A stretch of 13,904 nucleotides of DNA from CAKTOF01 sp964523945 (GCA_964523945.1 CAZGBU010000049.1:1-13904); one strand, 5' to 3'; counted from the stretch's first letter, positions 1 to 6,532 are shown. Notes: generated by a model from the letters alone, not told the origin. Program-made: numbers and translations.

Positions 1-1
1 C

Positions 2-130
2 GATTGGGACTATGATCTGCTGGCGGAAGAGTTGGACGGGCTGGACTTTGGCGATTTGGATTTGGACTGGGGATTAAATAACGACTGGTTTGACCGCGAA
101 GAATACGAAAGGGAAACCGACAAACTCTGA
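2..130 (+). CDS. C-terminal part of an acidic protein, possibly a phage/ICE ParB-like protein (partial at 5' edge)
   Basis: The reading frame enters from the left edge and ends at TGA 128-130, giving 42 visible residues. They are very acidic and aromatic: it begins DWDYDLLAEELDGLDFGD, continues with an alternating L/D stretch, then WGLNNDWFDREEY, and ends in TDKL. The W-D-x-x-L-L-x-E-E-L pattern followed by a D/F/L-rich linker resembles the segment just after the ParB/Srx nuclease-like domain in phage- and ICE-borne ParB-like DNA-modification proteins of Clostridia. That assignment is pattern memory, not an alignment. If right, the fragment is either the true C-terminus of a short version or a gene cut short, since the longer relatives I recall continue for hundreds of residues. 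It lies on the same strand as, and about 80 bases before, a strong terminator, so it is the last or next-to-last gene of its transcript. Confidence 0.45.
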   Translation, partial: DWDYDLLAEELDGLDFGDLDLDWGLNNDWFDREEYERETDKL

Positions 131-200
131 GTTTATCGCACTGATTGCGGACCGGCTGCAGCTCCAGCTGAAAGAGATGCAGGTCCAACAGGTGAAATAA
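90..200 (+). CDS. possible small ORF overlapping the end of the preceding gene (36 aa)
   Basis: In the +1 frame relative to the edge gene, a frame opens after TAA 75-77 and runs to TAA 198-200. With a TTG start at 90-92 it would encode 36 residues, beginning LTAKNTKGKPTNSEF and continuing as an amphipathic helix (IALIADRLQLQLKEMQ). The helical part has ordinary protein composition, while the edge gene's frame stops at 128-130. The frame may therefore be a translationally coupled small protein, or the true continuation of the edge gene after a frameshift. There is no good Shine-Dalgarno site: GGGGA at about 69-73 is too far away. No function is recognised. It ends eight bases before the terminator hairpin, consistent with being the last coding element of the transcript. 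Confidence 0.3.
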   Translation: MTAKNTKGKPTNSEFIALIADRLQLQLKEMQVQQVK

Positions 201-208
201 GCCCGGTC

Positions 209-248
209 AGACAAAAGCGGCATGACAGGAGTCATGCCGCTTTTGTCT
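209..248 (+). terminator. strong hairpin terminator after the left-edge gene(s)
   Basis: A perfect 18-bp inverted repeat (arms 209-226 and 231-248) has a 4-base AGGA loop. Its outer part carries AAAA on the left arm and TTTT on the right, so it could terminate transcription in both directions, although the U-tract is short and lies inside the stem. It begins eight bases after the TAA at 198-200 and separates the rightward left-edge genes from the convergent HU gene. Confidence 0.75.
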
Positions 249-258
249 ATGCGTTGAT

Positions 259-311
259 TAAAAAACGCAGCCTGTCAAAAAAGCCGGCAGCGGCTCCTTT
301 GACAGGCTGCG
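259..311 (-). terminator. intrinsic terminator of the HU gene
   Basis: Read leftward from the HU stop codon, a 14-bp stem (arms 266-279 and 298-311) encloses a small inner hairpin (282-286 with 291-295) and is followed by a run of six T on the minus strand (260-265 on the plus strand is A-rich). It starts about 22 bases after the HU stop. This is a classical rho-independent terminator. Confidence 0.85.
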
Positions 312-333
312 CATGCGGTGACTGTGCGTAGCT

Positions 334-609
334 TTACTTGTTGACGGCGTCTTTGAGCGCCTGGCCGGCCTTAAAGGTGACAGCTTTGGAAGCGGCAATC
401 TGGATGGCTTCGCCGGTAGCGGGGTTCTTGCCGGTACGCGCGGCGCGCTCTTTGACTTCATAGGTGCCGAAGCCGACGAGCTGAACTTTCTTGCCGCTCT
501 GGAGCGCGGCGGTTACAGCGGCCGTGTATGCATTGAGCGCGGCGGTGGCGTCTTTCACGCTCAGGCCGGATTCTTTCGACATTGCAGCAATGAGCTCCTG
601 CTTGTTCAT
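334..609 (-). CDS. hup: HU family DNA-binding protein (91 aa)
   Basis: This is the histone-like nucleoid protein HU, a small basic dimer that bends and compacts DNA. The 91-residue product matches the family's usual 90-91 residues. It opens with the MNKQELIAAM helix, followed by the dimerisation helices (about 3-37), the LVGFGTYEV beta segment (44-52) and the DNA-embracing arm with GKNPATG at 60-66, whose proline (P63) is the intercalating residue in the family. The C-terminus FKAGQALKDAVNK is typical. I chose ATG 607-609 because AGGT-type Shine-Dalgarno GGAGGT (minus strand of 617-622) lies 7 bases before it. The in-frame ATG at 622-624 overlaps that Shine-Dalgarno site and would add five unusual residues (MEVNP). 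The gene is monocistronic: strong promoter upstream, terminator downstream. Which HU paralogue name applies cannot be decided from the window. Confidence 0.97.
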   Translation of the reverse strand: MNKQELIAAMSKESGLSVKDATAALNAYTAAVTAALQSGKKVQLVGFGTYEVKERAARTGKNPATGEAIQIAASKAVTFKAGQALKDAVNK

Positions 610-630
610 GGGATTGACCTCCATCGTAAA

Positions 631-642
631 ATATCATGATAT
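631..642. promoter_or_regulatory. 12-bp perfect palindrome in the HU leader
   Basis: ATATCATGATAT is a perfect palindrome lying between the predicted transcription start (about 656) and the HU Shine-Dalgarno site (617-622). The position would suit a repressor or autoregulatory operator, but 12-bp AT-rich palindromes also arise by chance. No regulator is recognised. Confidence 0.3.
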
Positions 643-662
643 CGCGGGGTTCCGCTCCGCAT

Positions 663-691
663 ATTGTAGTGTCCCTGCGGGAAATTGTCAA
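663..691 (-). promoter_or_regulatory. housekeeping promoter of the HU gene
   Basis: On the minus strand, a perfect -35 box TTGACA (plus coordinates 686-691), a 17-bp spacer and a -10 box TACAAT (663-668) are present. Transcription would start near 656, giving a leader of roughly 47 bases. This near-consensus promoter fits the abundant expression expected of HU. Confidence 0.88.
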
Positions 692-831
692 TTCCTTTTC
701 CGGCGAAAGCGCGGAAATTGCAGGAGAAAATGCGTTTTCCATGATTTTTTCCAGTGGATTGCGCGACGGATTGCCGCAATGCGGAAAAATGGACAAAAGG
801 CGGATTGGACATACCGCTTTGCCGGAAAGTG

Positions 832-840
832 TGCTATAAT
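832..840 (+). promoter_or_regulatory. extended -10 promoter of the hydrolase operon
   Basis: TGCTATAAT is an extended -10 element (TGn followed by consensus TATAAT at 835-840). The region 16-18 bp upstream has no recognisable -35 box, which is normal for extended -10 promoters. The 692-831 stretch between this and the HU promoter shows no open frame that I accept and only a minor 5-bp inverted repeat (CCGCA/TGCGG at 771-781). Confidence 0.7.
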
Positions 841-894
841 AGCGCATATCATATGCTGCCGTGCGGCGCGGCGGCGAAAGCGCAGGTGTTGGAT

Positions 895-1593
895 GTGAGA
901 CCGGTTGTGGCGGTATGCTCGCTTTGGGATCGGGAGAGAAGCAGAGTCTGGATGCTGCCAGCGTATTTGCAGTGGCTTGAGCGGGCGGGGGCCGCGCCGG
1001 TGGTGCTGACGCCGACGGAGGAGCCGGCGGTGCTGGAGGCATATGCCACGCAGTTCGACGGGTTTCTGTTTCCGGGCGGCGAGGATATTGCGCCAGACTG
1101 TTATGGCGCAGCGCGCATCGACGCTTGCGGGCCGGACAGCCCCGAGCGCGACCGGCATGAGCTGGCGCTGCTGCGGCTGTGTGTGGAGCACGACCGGCCT
1201 GTATTCGGGATCTGCCGCGGGTTGCAGGCGCTCAACACCGTCCTGGGCGGCACGCTCTATCAGGACATGCCGAGCGAGCGCCCGACCGGTGTCGCCCACC
1301 GGATGGAGCGCCCGTATGACCGCGGCGTCCATCCGGTCGAGGTGCACGGCGGCACGCAGCTCGCCGCCGTGATCGGCGCAGGAGAACACAGCGTCAACTC
1401 GCTGCATCATCAGGCGGTGCGCGATCTCGCGCCCGCGCTGACGTGGACGGCCACGTCGGGCGACGGCTTCTGCGAGGGTGTGGAGCTGCCGGGCCGCCGC
1501 TTCTGCATGGCGGTGCAGTGGCATCCGGAGTACATGCCCGAGGAAAAAGACAGTCAGCTTCTGGCGGCGGCGTTTGTGGCTGCCTGCCAGTGA
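895..1593 (+). CDS. gamma-glutamyl-gamma-aminobutyrate hydrolase family protein (class I glutamine amidotransferase-like, peptidase C26)
   Basis: This is a cytoplasmic class I amidotransferase-fold hydrolase of the C26 family, which splits gamma-glutamyl amides such as gamma-glutamyl-GABA (PuuD type) or folate polyglutamates. From the GTG start it is 232 residues, a normal length. Visible motifs are the FPGGEDI turn (59-65), the nucleophile elbow FGICRGLQ with C107, the conserved VNSLHHQ (168-173), and the catalytic H210/E212 in QWHPE. The start is uncertain. GTG 895-897 has AGGTG (about 884-888) 6 bases ahead and begins RPVVAVCSL, as family members do. ATG 853-855 is in frame but would sit within about 6 bases of the predicted transcription start, without a Shine-Dalgarno site. 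It is the first gene of a three-gene operon, with 18 bases to the next start. The true amide substrate cannot be read from sequence. Confidence 0.88.
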   Translation: MRPVVAVCSLWDRERSRVWMLPAYLQWLERAGAAPVVLTPTEEPAVLEAYATQFDGFLFPGGEDIAPDCYGAARIDACGPDSPERDRHELALLRLCVEHDRPVFGICRGLQALNTVLGGTLYQDMPSERPTGVAHRMERPYDRGVHPVEVHGGTQLAAVIGAGEHSVNSLHHQAVRDLAPALTWTATSGDGFCEGVELPGRRFCMAVQWHPEYMPEEKDSQLLAAAFVAACQ

Positions 1594-1611
1594 AAGAAAG
1601 GAGGACACACT

Positions 1612-2508
1612 ATGCCAAGTCAGGAGTTTCTCAACCGACCGGGCAGCATCTGGGAGCGCACGTCGTTTGCCGGCAAAACACTGCCGGAGCTGCGTGCGGA
1701 AATGGACGCGCAGGTGATGCGCGAGCTGCGCCTTCCGCCAGGGGTCACGGTGCGTGACGGCAGCGTGGCCGGCGTGCCCGGCAAATGGGCCGAAAGCGAG
1801 CACAAAAGCGGCAAGTTCCTGCTGTATCTGCATGGCGGCGGATTTACGCTCGGTTCGTCGGGCATTGCGATGCCATATGTAACGGAGCTGGCGCACCGGT
1901 TTGGCCTGTCCACCTTCTCCCCGGACTATCGCCTGGCGCCGGATCATGTATTCCCGGCGGGGGTGGAGGACTGCATTGCCGTCTATCAGGGAATTCTGGA
2001 AATGGGCTGGAAGGGTGAGGATATCATTCTCAGCGGCGAATCGGCCGGCGCGACGCTGTGCCTGGTGCTGCTGCATCTCATCAAGCGTGAGGGCCTGCCG
2101 TATCCCAAAGCGGTGGTGGCCCTTTCGCCGGTGACGGATGCAGTGCCCGAGACAGAGCGCGGGCAGAAGCAGGTGCTTGACGATCTGCCCGATACCGATG
2201 AGGTCTGGCGGGTCTATGCGCCGGGCGCGGATCTGACGGATGTCCGCATCAGCCCGGCCCGCGGCGATCTATCGGGTTTCCCGCCGGTCTATCTGAATGC
2301 CGGCGGTGCGGAGGCGCTGATGGCGGACGCGCTGCTGTTTGCCGACTGCGCGGCGCGCGCCGGCGTGGATATCCAGCTCAAAATCGGCAAGGATATGATT
2401 CACACCTACCCGCTGGATTTCCTCGACTATCCGGAGGCGCGCGAGGCATTTGAGCAGATCAGCCTGTTTCTGCAGACGCAGTGGGGATTGTCAGGAGGCG
2501 TAAATTGA
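1612..2508 (+). CDS. alpha/beta hydrolase, hormone-sensitive lipase-like family
   Basis: This 298-residue protein is a predicted cytoplasmic ester or amide hydrolase of the HSL/esterase family IV. Visible features are the oxyanion-hole motif HGGG (74-77), the family signature DYRLAPDHVFP (105-115), and the nucleophile elbow GESAG (142-146) with S144. The acid is likely E234 or D239 in GGAEALMAD; many relatives have Asp at the first of these. The catalytic histidine is H264 in MIHTYP. An N-terminal cap segment precedes the core. There is no signal peptide or membrane segment. ATG 1612 has an ideal AAAGGAGG (1597-1604) 7 bases upstream. The stop TGA 2506-2508 directly abuts the next gene's ATG, implying translational coupling. 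Family members are mostly carboxylesterases, but the fold also includes arylformamidases, which matters because the next gene belongs to an unrelated formamidase-type family. Confidence 0.92.
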   Translation: MPSQEFLNRPGSIWERTSFAGKTLPELRAEMDAQVMRELRLPPGVTVRDGSVAGVPGKWAESEHKSGKFLLYLHGGGFTLGSSGIAMPYVTELAHRFGLSTFSPDYRLAPDHVFPAGVEDCIAVYQGILEMGWKGEDIILSGESAGATLCLVLLHLIKREGLPYPKAVVALSPVTDAVPETERGQKQVLDDLPDTDEVWRVYAPGADLTDVRISPARGDLSGFPPVYLNAGGAEALMADALLFADCAARAGVDIQLKIGKDMIHTYPLDFLDYPEAREAFEQISLFLQTQWGLSGGVN

Positions 2509-3279
2509 ATGAGATTTGTAGATTTGAGCGTTCCGATTGTCGACGGGCTACCGGTTGATCCGCCGGTGCAGATCCCGCATATCGAATACACGGACCATCA
2601 GGCGTCAGTCGACGAGATGCTGACCTTTTTCCCCGGCACGACAAAAGACGATCTGCTTGACGGCGCCGGCTGGGCGGTGGAAAAGATCACGCTGGGCACG
2701 CATACCGGCACGCATATCGACGCGCCGTACCATTATCATCCGACGATGAACGGCGGCGAGCCGGCCTGGACGATCGATCAGGTGCCGCTTGCGTGGTTCT
2801 ATGGAAACGGCGTCGTGCTCGATTTTTCTGACCGGCCGGATGGATATGTCTGTACGGCACGCGATCTGGAGGAGAAGCTGCACGCGATTGGCTATGCGAT
2901 TCAGCCGGGCGACATTGTTCTGATGCACACGTGCGCAGCCGCGGCCTGGGGCACGCCGGCGTATCTGAGCGCAGGCTGCGGCTTTGGCCGGGAGGCGACG
3001 CTCTGGCTGACCGGGCAGGGGGTGCGTCTGGTTGGAACCGACGCGTGGAGCTGGGACGCGCCACTCGACTCCATTGCTGAGCAGTTCCGAAAAACCGGCG
3101 ACCGCAGCCTGATCTGGGAGGGGCACAAGGCTGGCGCTGCACAGGCATACTGCCAGATCGAAAAGCTGTGCAACCTCGACCAGCTCCCGCCCTATGGCTT
3201 CCGCGTCAGCGCGTTCCCGGTCAAGATCGACCGTGCGAGCGCCGGATGGGCGCGCGTTGTCGCAATGCTCGATGCATAA
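2509..3279 (+). CDS. cyclase family protein (kynurenine formamidase-like metal hydrolase)
   Basis: This 256-residue protein belongs to the cyclase/KynB superfamily, whose members include bacterial arylformamidase (N-formylkynurenine to kynurenine) and other metal-dependent amide or lactone hydrolases. The signature HTGTHIDAPYH spans H65-H75, with H65, H69 and D71 as the expected metal ligands. VDLSVPIVDG near the N-terminus is the usual first strand and active-site loop, and PGDIVLMHT (133-141) is another conserved segment. The later GTDAWSWD matches the family's G-x-D-x-x-S/W-D region. The start ATG follows the previous TGA with no gap, and GGAGG lies about 10-11 bases upstream inside the preceding gene. 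It is the last gene of the operon; a terminator starts one base after its stop. Neither a tryptophan 2,3-dioxygenase nor a kynureninase gene is present in the window, so a kynurenine role is unproven. Confidence 0.9.
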   Translation: MRFVDLSVPIVDGLPVDPPVQIPHIEYTDHQASVDEMLTFFPGTTKDDLLDGAGWAVEKITLGTHTGTHIDAPYHYHPTMNGGEPAWTIDQVPLAWFYGNGVVLDFSDRPDGYVCTARDLEEKLHAIGYAIQPGDIVLMHTCAAAAWGTPAYLSAGCGFGREATLWLTGQGVRLVGTDAWSWDAPLDSIAEQFRKTGDRSLIWEGHKAGAAQAYCQIEKLCNLDQLPPYGFRVSAFPVKIDRASAGWARVVAMLDA

Positions 3280-3280
3280 A

Positions 3281-3313
3281 ACCGTGCGGCGCAGAGATCC
3301 TGCGCCGCACGGT
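3281..3313 (+). terminator. intrinsic terminator of the hydrolase operon
   Basis: A perfect 13-bp GC-rich stem (arms 3281-3293 and 3301-3313) has a 7-base loop, is preceded by AAA and is followed by ATTTTTA. It lies directly after the TAA of the cyclase gene. Confidence 0.92.
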
Positions 3314-3343
3314 ATTTTTACCGTCGCGTGGACGGAATTCTCG

Positions 3344-3372
3344 TTGTGGCGGACGACAGGGTTTGCTATAAT
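3344..3372 (+). promoter_or_regulatory. promoter of the acyl-ACP thioesterase gene
   Basis: A perfect -10 box TATAAT (3367-3372) is preceded by TGC, giving an extended -10. A weak -35 box TTGTGG (3344-3349) lies at exactly 17 bp. Transcription would begin near 3379, leaving a leader of about 30 bases before the TTG start. Confidence 0.78.
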
Positions 3373-3409
3373 AAAACCGTACAGACTTACCAGGAAAGAA
3401 GAGACTTGT

Positions 3410-4171
3410 TTGAACGAGATTTTGCAGCGAAATTTCCACATGAACTCCACCGATGCCGACCTGCACGGGCTGTGCCGGCCGTCAGCCCTGCTCGCCATGC
3501 TGCAGGAGATGGCCACCGAGCATTCGGTCATCCTTGGCATTTCCCGCGAAACGATGCTCGAACGCTACAACAGCGTCTGGCTGGTTGCACGGCTTTGGTT
3601 CCGGCTGGATCGGCCGATTTTTCATGACCGCGATATCACCATTACCACCTGGACGCGCGGGGCCACCGGCGCAGTGAGCTACCGTGATTACGATCTGTCG
3701 GTCGACGGCGAGCCGGTCGGCGAGGCCGTGGCAAGCTGGATGCTGACCGATATTGACAACCGGACCATTCAGCGCATGAACAAGCTGCCGGAGGTTGTGC
3801 AGGCCGCTGTGCCGGAACAGGTGAAGTCGGTCCGGCTCGCGCGCCCGTCGATGCCGAAAGACCTGACGGAATGGATGATTCGCCCTGTGCGCTACAGCGA
3901 CACAGACATCAACGGGCACATGAACAACACGCGCTATATCGACGTCGCATGCGATGCAGTTGGCTTTGACCGCATGCACGGCCACTATCTGTCCGAGGCG
4001 CTGATCAGCTACAGCCGCGAGTGCTTTGCCGGCAGCGATCTGCATATTCTCGGACAGGCAGAGGACCCGAGGTACTATATCCGCGGGGCAGCTGACGATG
4101 GTGCGACGCATTTTGACACGATCCTGACTTTTTCGCAAATTCCCGGCATGGAAATAGCGCCTGCGGGTTGA
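3410..4171 (+). CDS. acyl-[acyl-carrier-protein] thioesterase (FatA/FatB-type, double hot-dog)
   Basis: This enzyme releases fatty acids from acyl-ACP and so ends or diverts fatty acid synthesis. The 253-residue product is the typical bacterial double hot-dog size. The N-terminal hot-dog (about 1-135) carries the substrate site, with LLAMLQEMATEHS (27-39) as the conserved long helix region. The C-terminal hot-dog (about 150-250) carries RYSDTDINGHMNNTRYI (161-177). The expected catalytic residues of the plant enzymes are matched by D166, N168, H170 and E204 (in YSREC). I chose TTG 3410-3412, which gives MNEILQRNFHMNS, with GAAGAG-like purines about 7 bases upstream. ATG 3440 is an alternative that would remove part of the first beta strand. 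Upstream in-frame codons are unlikely because the promoter lies at 3344-3372. There is no terminator before guaB, so some read-through is likely. Chain-length preference cannot be predicted from sequence by eye. Confidence 0.93.
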   Translation: MNEILQRNFHMNSTDADLHGLCRPSALLAMLQEMATEHSVILGISRETMLERYNSVWLVARLWFRLDRPIFHDRDITITTWTRGATGAVSYRDYDLSVDGEPVGEAVASWMLTDIDNRTIQRMNKLPEVVQAAVPEQVKSVRLARPSMPKDLTEWMIRPVRYSDTDINGHMNNTRYIDVACDAVGFDRMHGHYLSEALISYSRECFAGSDLHILGQAEDPRYYIRGAADDGATHFDTILTFSQIPGMEIAPAG

Positions 4172-4196
4172 CTTTACGCGGCGCGGGCGGTAGAAT
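4168..4196 (+). promoter_or_regulatory. promoter of guaB, overlapping the thioesterase stop codon
   Basis: The -35 box TTGACT (4168-4173) contains the thioesterase TGA stop (4169-4171). A 17-bp spacer leads to the -10 box TAGAAT (4191-4196). Transcription would start near 4203, a leader of about 39 bases, too short for a purine riboswitch. Confidence 0.82.
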
Positions 4197-4241
4197 AGCG
4201 AAAATAATCCAGTACTATGACAGAGGAAGGGGAAGCACGAT

Positions 4242-5720
4242 ATGATGATCAATACCAACCCGAGCGAAAAATTCCTCAAAGAGGGGCTGACGTTTGACGA
4301 TGTCCTGCTGATTCCGGCGGCGTCTGAAGTTGTTCCCTCCGAGATTGACCTGCACACGAGCCTGACGCGCGAAGTCAAGCTGAACATCCCGCTGCTCAGC
4401 TCTGCAATGGATACCGTCACAGAATCGCGTATGGCCATCGCCATGGCGCGTGAGGGCGGCATCGGCATCATTCATAAGAATATGTCGATTGACGAGCAGG
4501 CCGATCAGGTGGATATGGTCAAGCGGTCGGAAAACGGCGTCATCACCAATCCGTTCTTCCTCTCTCCGACGCATACGCTGCGCGACGCGGACGCGCTCAT
4601 GGGCAAATACCGGATCTCCGGCGTGCCGATCTGCGACGAGTCGCGCCGCCTGGTCGGGATCATCACCAACCGCGACATGAAGTTTGAAGAGAACTTCGAC
4701 CGGCCCATCTCCGAGGTTATGACCAAGGATCACCTTGTTACCGGGCTTGAGGGAACCACGCTCGAAGAGGCGAAGAAGATTCTTCAGAAAAACAAAATTG
4801 AAAAGCTGCCGATTGTCGATCAGGACTTCCACCTCAAGGGACTGATTACGATCAAGGACATTGAAAAGGCACAGACTTATCCGAATTCTGCGCGCGAAGA
4901 GGGAGGCCGGCTGCGCTGCGGCGCCGCCATCGGCGTGACGAGCGATGTGCTTGAGCGCGCCGAGGCGCTGCTCTCTGCCGGGGCGGACGTGCTTGTACTC
5001 GACAGTGCGCATGGCCACAGCCGCGGTATCCTGGAATGCGTCCGGAAAATCAAGGCGGCGTTTCCGCATGTGCAGCTCATCGCCGGTAATGTGGCGACGG
5101 CATCCGGCACCCGCGCGCTGATCGAAGCCGGTGCAGACTGCGTCAAGGTCGGTATTGGCCCCGGTTCGATCTGCACGACCCGCGTTGTTGCCGGCATCGG
5201 TGTGCCGCAGATCACCGCGATCTACGACGCAGCCTGTGCAGCCAGCGAGTACGGTGTCCCCGTCATTGCCGACGGCGGCATCAAATACTCCGGCGACATC
5301 ATCAAGGCGCTCGCGGCGGGCGCGTGCACCGTTATGATTGGCTCGCTGTTTGCCGGCTGCGAGGAGAGCCCCGGTGAAACGGAAATCTACCAGGGCCGTC
5401 AGTTTAAAGTCTACCGCGGCATGGGCAGCCTGGCCGCGATGAATCAGGGCAGCAAGGACCGCTATTTCCAGACCGGCAACACCAAGCTTGTGCCCGAGGG
5501 CGTCGAGGGGCGTGTGCCGTACCGCGGCAGCCTGTCGGACAATGTGTTCCAGCTGCTCGGCGGCATCCGCTCCGGCATGGGCTACTGCGGCACGCCGACG
5601 ATTCCCGATCTGCAGCAGCGCGGGCAGTTCATCCGCATCACCAACGCAGGCCTGATTGAGAGCCATCCGCATGACATCAGCATCACCAAAGAGGCCCCGA
5701 ACTATACGATGAAGGGCTGA
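4242..5720 (+). CDS. guaB: inosine-5'-monophosphate dehydrogenase
   Basis: This enzyme oxidises IMP to XMP with NAD+, the first committed and rate-limiting step of guanine nucleotide synthesis, as a cytoplasmic homotetramer. The 492 residues match the family length of about 485-490. GLTFDDVLLIP (15-25) starts the TIM barrel. A tandem CBS (Bateman) pair follows at about 100-215 (ISGVPI, IEKLPIVD). The barrel resumes with LVLDSAHGHS (251-260), the phosphate loop GPGSICTTR with catalytic C311, the IADGGI strand (342-347), the active-site flap with the R407-Y408 dyad (GSKDRYFQ), and the EGRVPYRG region (422-429). All key residues are intact. The start is ATG 4242 or the adjacent ATG 4245; AGGAAGGGGA lies upstream at about 4223-4232. 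The gene has its own promoter and a terminator 6 bases after its stop. Confidence 0.99.
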   Translation: MMINTNPSEKFLKEGLTFDDVLLIPAASEVVPSEIDLHTSLTREVKLNIPLLSSAMDTVTESRMAIAMAREGGIGIIHKNMSIDEQADQVDMVKRSENGVITNPFFLSPTHTLRDADALMGKYRISGVPICDESRRLVGIITNRDMKFEENFDRPISEVMTKDHLVTGLEGTTLEEAKKILQKNKIEKLPIVDQDFHLKGLITIKDIEKAQTYPNSAREEGGRLRCGAAIGVTSDVLERAEALLSAGADVLVLDSAHGHSRGILECVRKIKAAFPHVQLIAGNVATASGTRALIEAGADCVKVGIGPGSICTTRVVAGIGVPQITAIYDAACAASEYGVPVIADGGIKYSGDIIKALAAGACTVMIGSLFAGCEESPGETEIYQGRQFKVYRGMGSLAAMNQGSKDRYFQTGNTKLVPEGVEGRVPYRGSLSDNVFQLLGGIRSGMGYCGTPTIPDLQQRGQFIRITNAGLIESHPHDISITKEAPNYTMKG

Positions 5721-5726
5721 GGAAGT

Positions 5727-5761
5727 AAGACGGGACAGCTCCAGTGGAGCTGTCCCGTCTT
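5727..5761. terminator. bidirectional terminator between guaB and the convergent PAQR-like gene
   Basis: A 16-bp GC-rich stem (5727-5742 with 5746-5761) has a 3-base AGT loop, AAGA on the left and TCTTT on the right. It begins 6 bases after the guaB stop and ends 8 bases before the stop of the leftward gene, so it can serve both transcripts. Confidence 0.88.
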
Positions 5762-5769
5762 TCGCCTGC

Positions 5770-6447
5770 TCAGATCACATAGAAGAAAATAGAGAAGAAC
5801 TGCAGCATGCTGCCAAGCACCACAAAGATGTGGAAAACCGAGTGCATGTACCGGTGCGTGCGCCCCAGCCCGTAGAGCACGGCGCCAATTGTATAGGCGA
5901 TGCCGCCGGAAAGCAGCAGCAGAAAGCCCGGCGTGGTCATGGCGCGCAGTGCAATCGGCAGGATCAGAATCACGCACCAGCCCATGCCGATGTAGCAGAC
6001 CATGGAAAACACACGGAATTTTCGCAGGTCGACAGCCGTCAGCGTGATGGCCAGCGCGGCCAGTCCCCAGACGACGCCGAACAGCACCCAGCCGACCGCC
6101 GCATTCTCCCGCCGGATCACAGTCAGAACGATCGGCGTATAGGTGCCGGCAATCAGAAAATAGATTGTGCAGTGATCGAGCACCTGCATGACCTTTTTCG
6201 CGCGGTCCGCGCGGGGTGACAGGCCATGGTAGACGCTTGACACTGCGTACAGCGCGACCATCGATGCGCCGTAGATGGAACAGCCGACCACCGCCCACGG
6301 GTCACGGTGCAGTGCGGAGAACACGACGCACAGCGCCAGCACGGCGATCCCCATCGCGCCGCCGACAATGTGCGTGACCATATTGAAAATCTCCTCGCCG
6401 CGTGAGTAGTTGGGCAGCTGCCGATCGCTGAGTCTGGTCCTGCGCAT
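5770..6447 (-). CDS. hemolysin III / PAQR family seven-helix membrane protein
   Basis: This 225-residue membrane protein belongs to the YqfA/HlyIII branch of the PAQR superfamily, which shares its fold with adiponectin receptors. The family hallmarks are visible: GEEIFNMVTHIVGG (17-30, with E19 and N22) before helix 1, the SSVYH motif (S70...H74), LDHCTIYFLIAGTYTP (90-105), and the final RYMHSVFHIF with H202 and H206. The Ser, Asp and paired His residues form the zinc site in known structures. Seven hydrophobic helices can be counted. I chose ATG 6445-6447 because AGGAGG (minus strand of 6459-6464) lies 11 bases upstream. The in-frame ATG at 6483 has no ribosome binding site and would place that AGGAGG inside the gene. 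Despite the name, most bacterial members are not haemolysins; a role in membrane lipid homeostasis is proposed. Confidence 0.93.
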   Translation of the reverse strand: MRRTRLSDRQLPNYSRGEEIFNMVTHIVGGAMGIAVLALCVVFSALHRDPWAVVGCSIYGASMVALYAVSSVYHGLSPRADRAKKVMQVLDHCTIYFLIAGTYTPIVLTVIRRENAAVGWVLFGVVWGLAALAITLTAVDLRKFRVFSMVCYIGMGWCVILILPIALRAMTTPGFLLLLSGGIAYTIGAVLYGLGRTHRYMHSVFHIFVVLGSMLQFFSIFFYVI

Positions 6448-6503
6448 GTAGTAAAAGTCCTCCTGTGTGGTTATGCTGAACATGAGCCGAACGGCCTTTT
6501 GAT

Positions 6504-6532
6504 ATTATATCTGTGCGGCGGCGTTTCGTCAA
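6504..6532 (-). promoter_or_regulatory. promoter of the PAQR-like gene
   Basis: On the minus strand there is a -35 box TTGACG (6527-6532), a 17-bp spacer and a perfect -10 box TATAAT (6504-6509). Its -35 box directly abuts the -35 box of the divergent pepV promoter. Confidence 0.87.

Noticed and set aside
622..624. Upstream ATG as the HU start
   Set aside because: It overlaps the Shine-Dalgarno site and adds five residues absent from HU proteins; ATG 607-609 is correctly spaced.
853..855. ATG as the start of the C26 hydrolase
   Set aside because: It lies within about six bases of the likely transcription start and has no ribosome binding site; GTG 895 gives a family-like N-terminus. It remains possible as a near-leaderless start.
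625..894. A hidden gene or small RNA between HU and the C26 hydrolase
   Set aside because: Apart from the two promoters and small dyads I see no accepted frame and no separate promoter-terminator unit.
688..2076. A 462-codon open frame on the minus strand opposite the C26 hydrolase and the alpha/beta hydrolase
   Set aside because: It covers two well-supported genes in antisense plus the promoter region, and its Arg/His/Gln-rich composition has no recognisable motif.
4197..4241. A purine riboswitch or purine repressor site before guaB
   Set aside because: The leader is only about 39 bases with no aptamer-like junction, and I see no inverted repeat.
4215..5672. A 485-codon open frame on the minus strand opposite guaB
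   Set aside because: It lies wholly antisense to an unmistakable IMP dehydrogenase, is rich in Arg, Ala, His and Asp as expected from a GC-rich shadow frame, and has no promoter or ribosome binding site.
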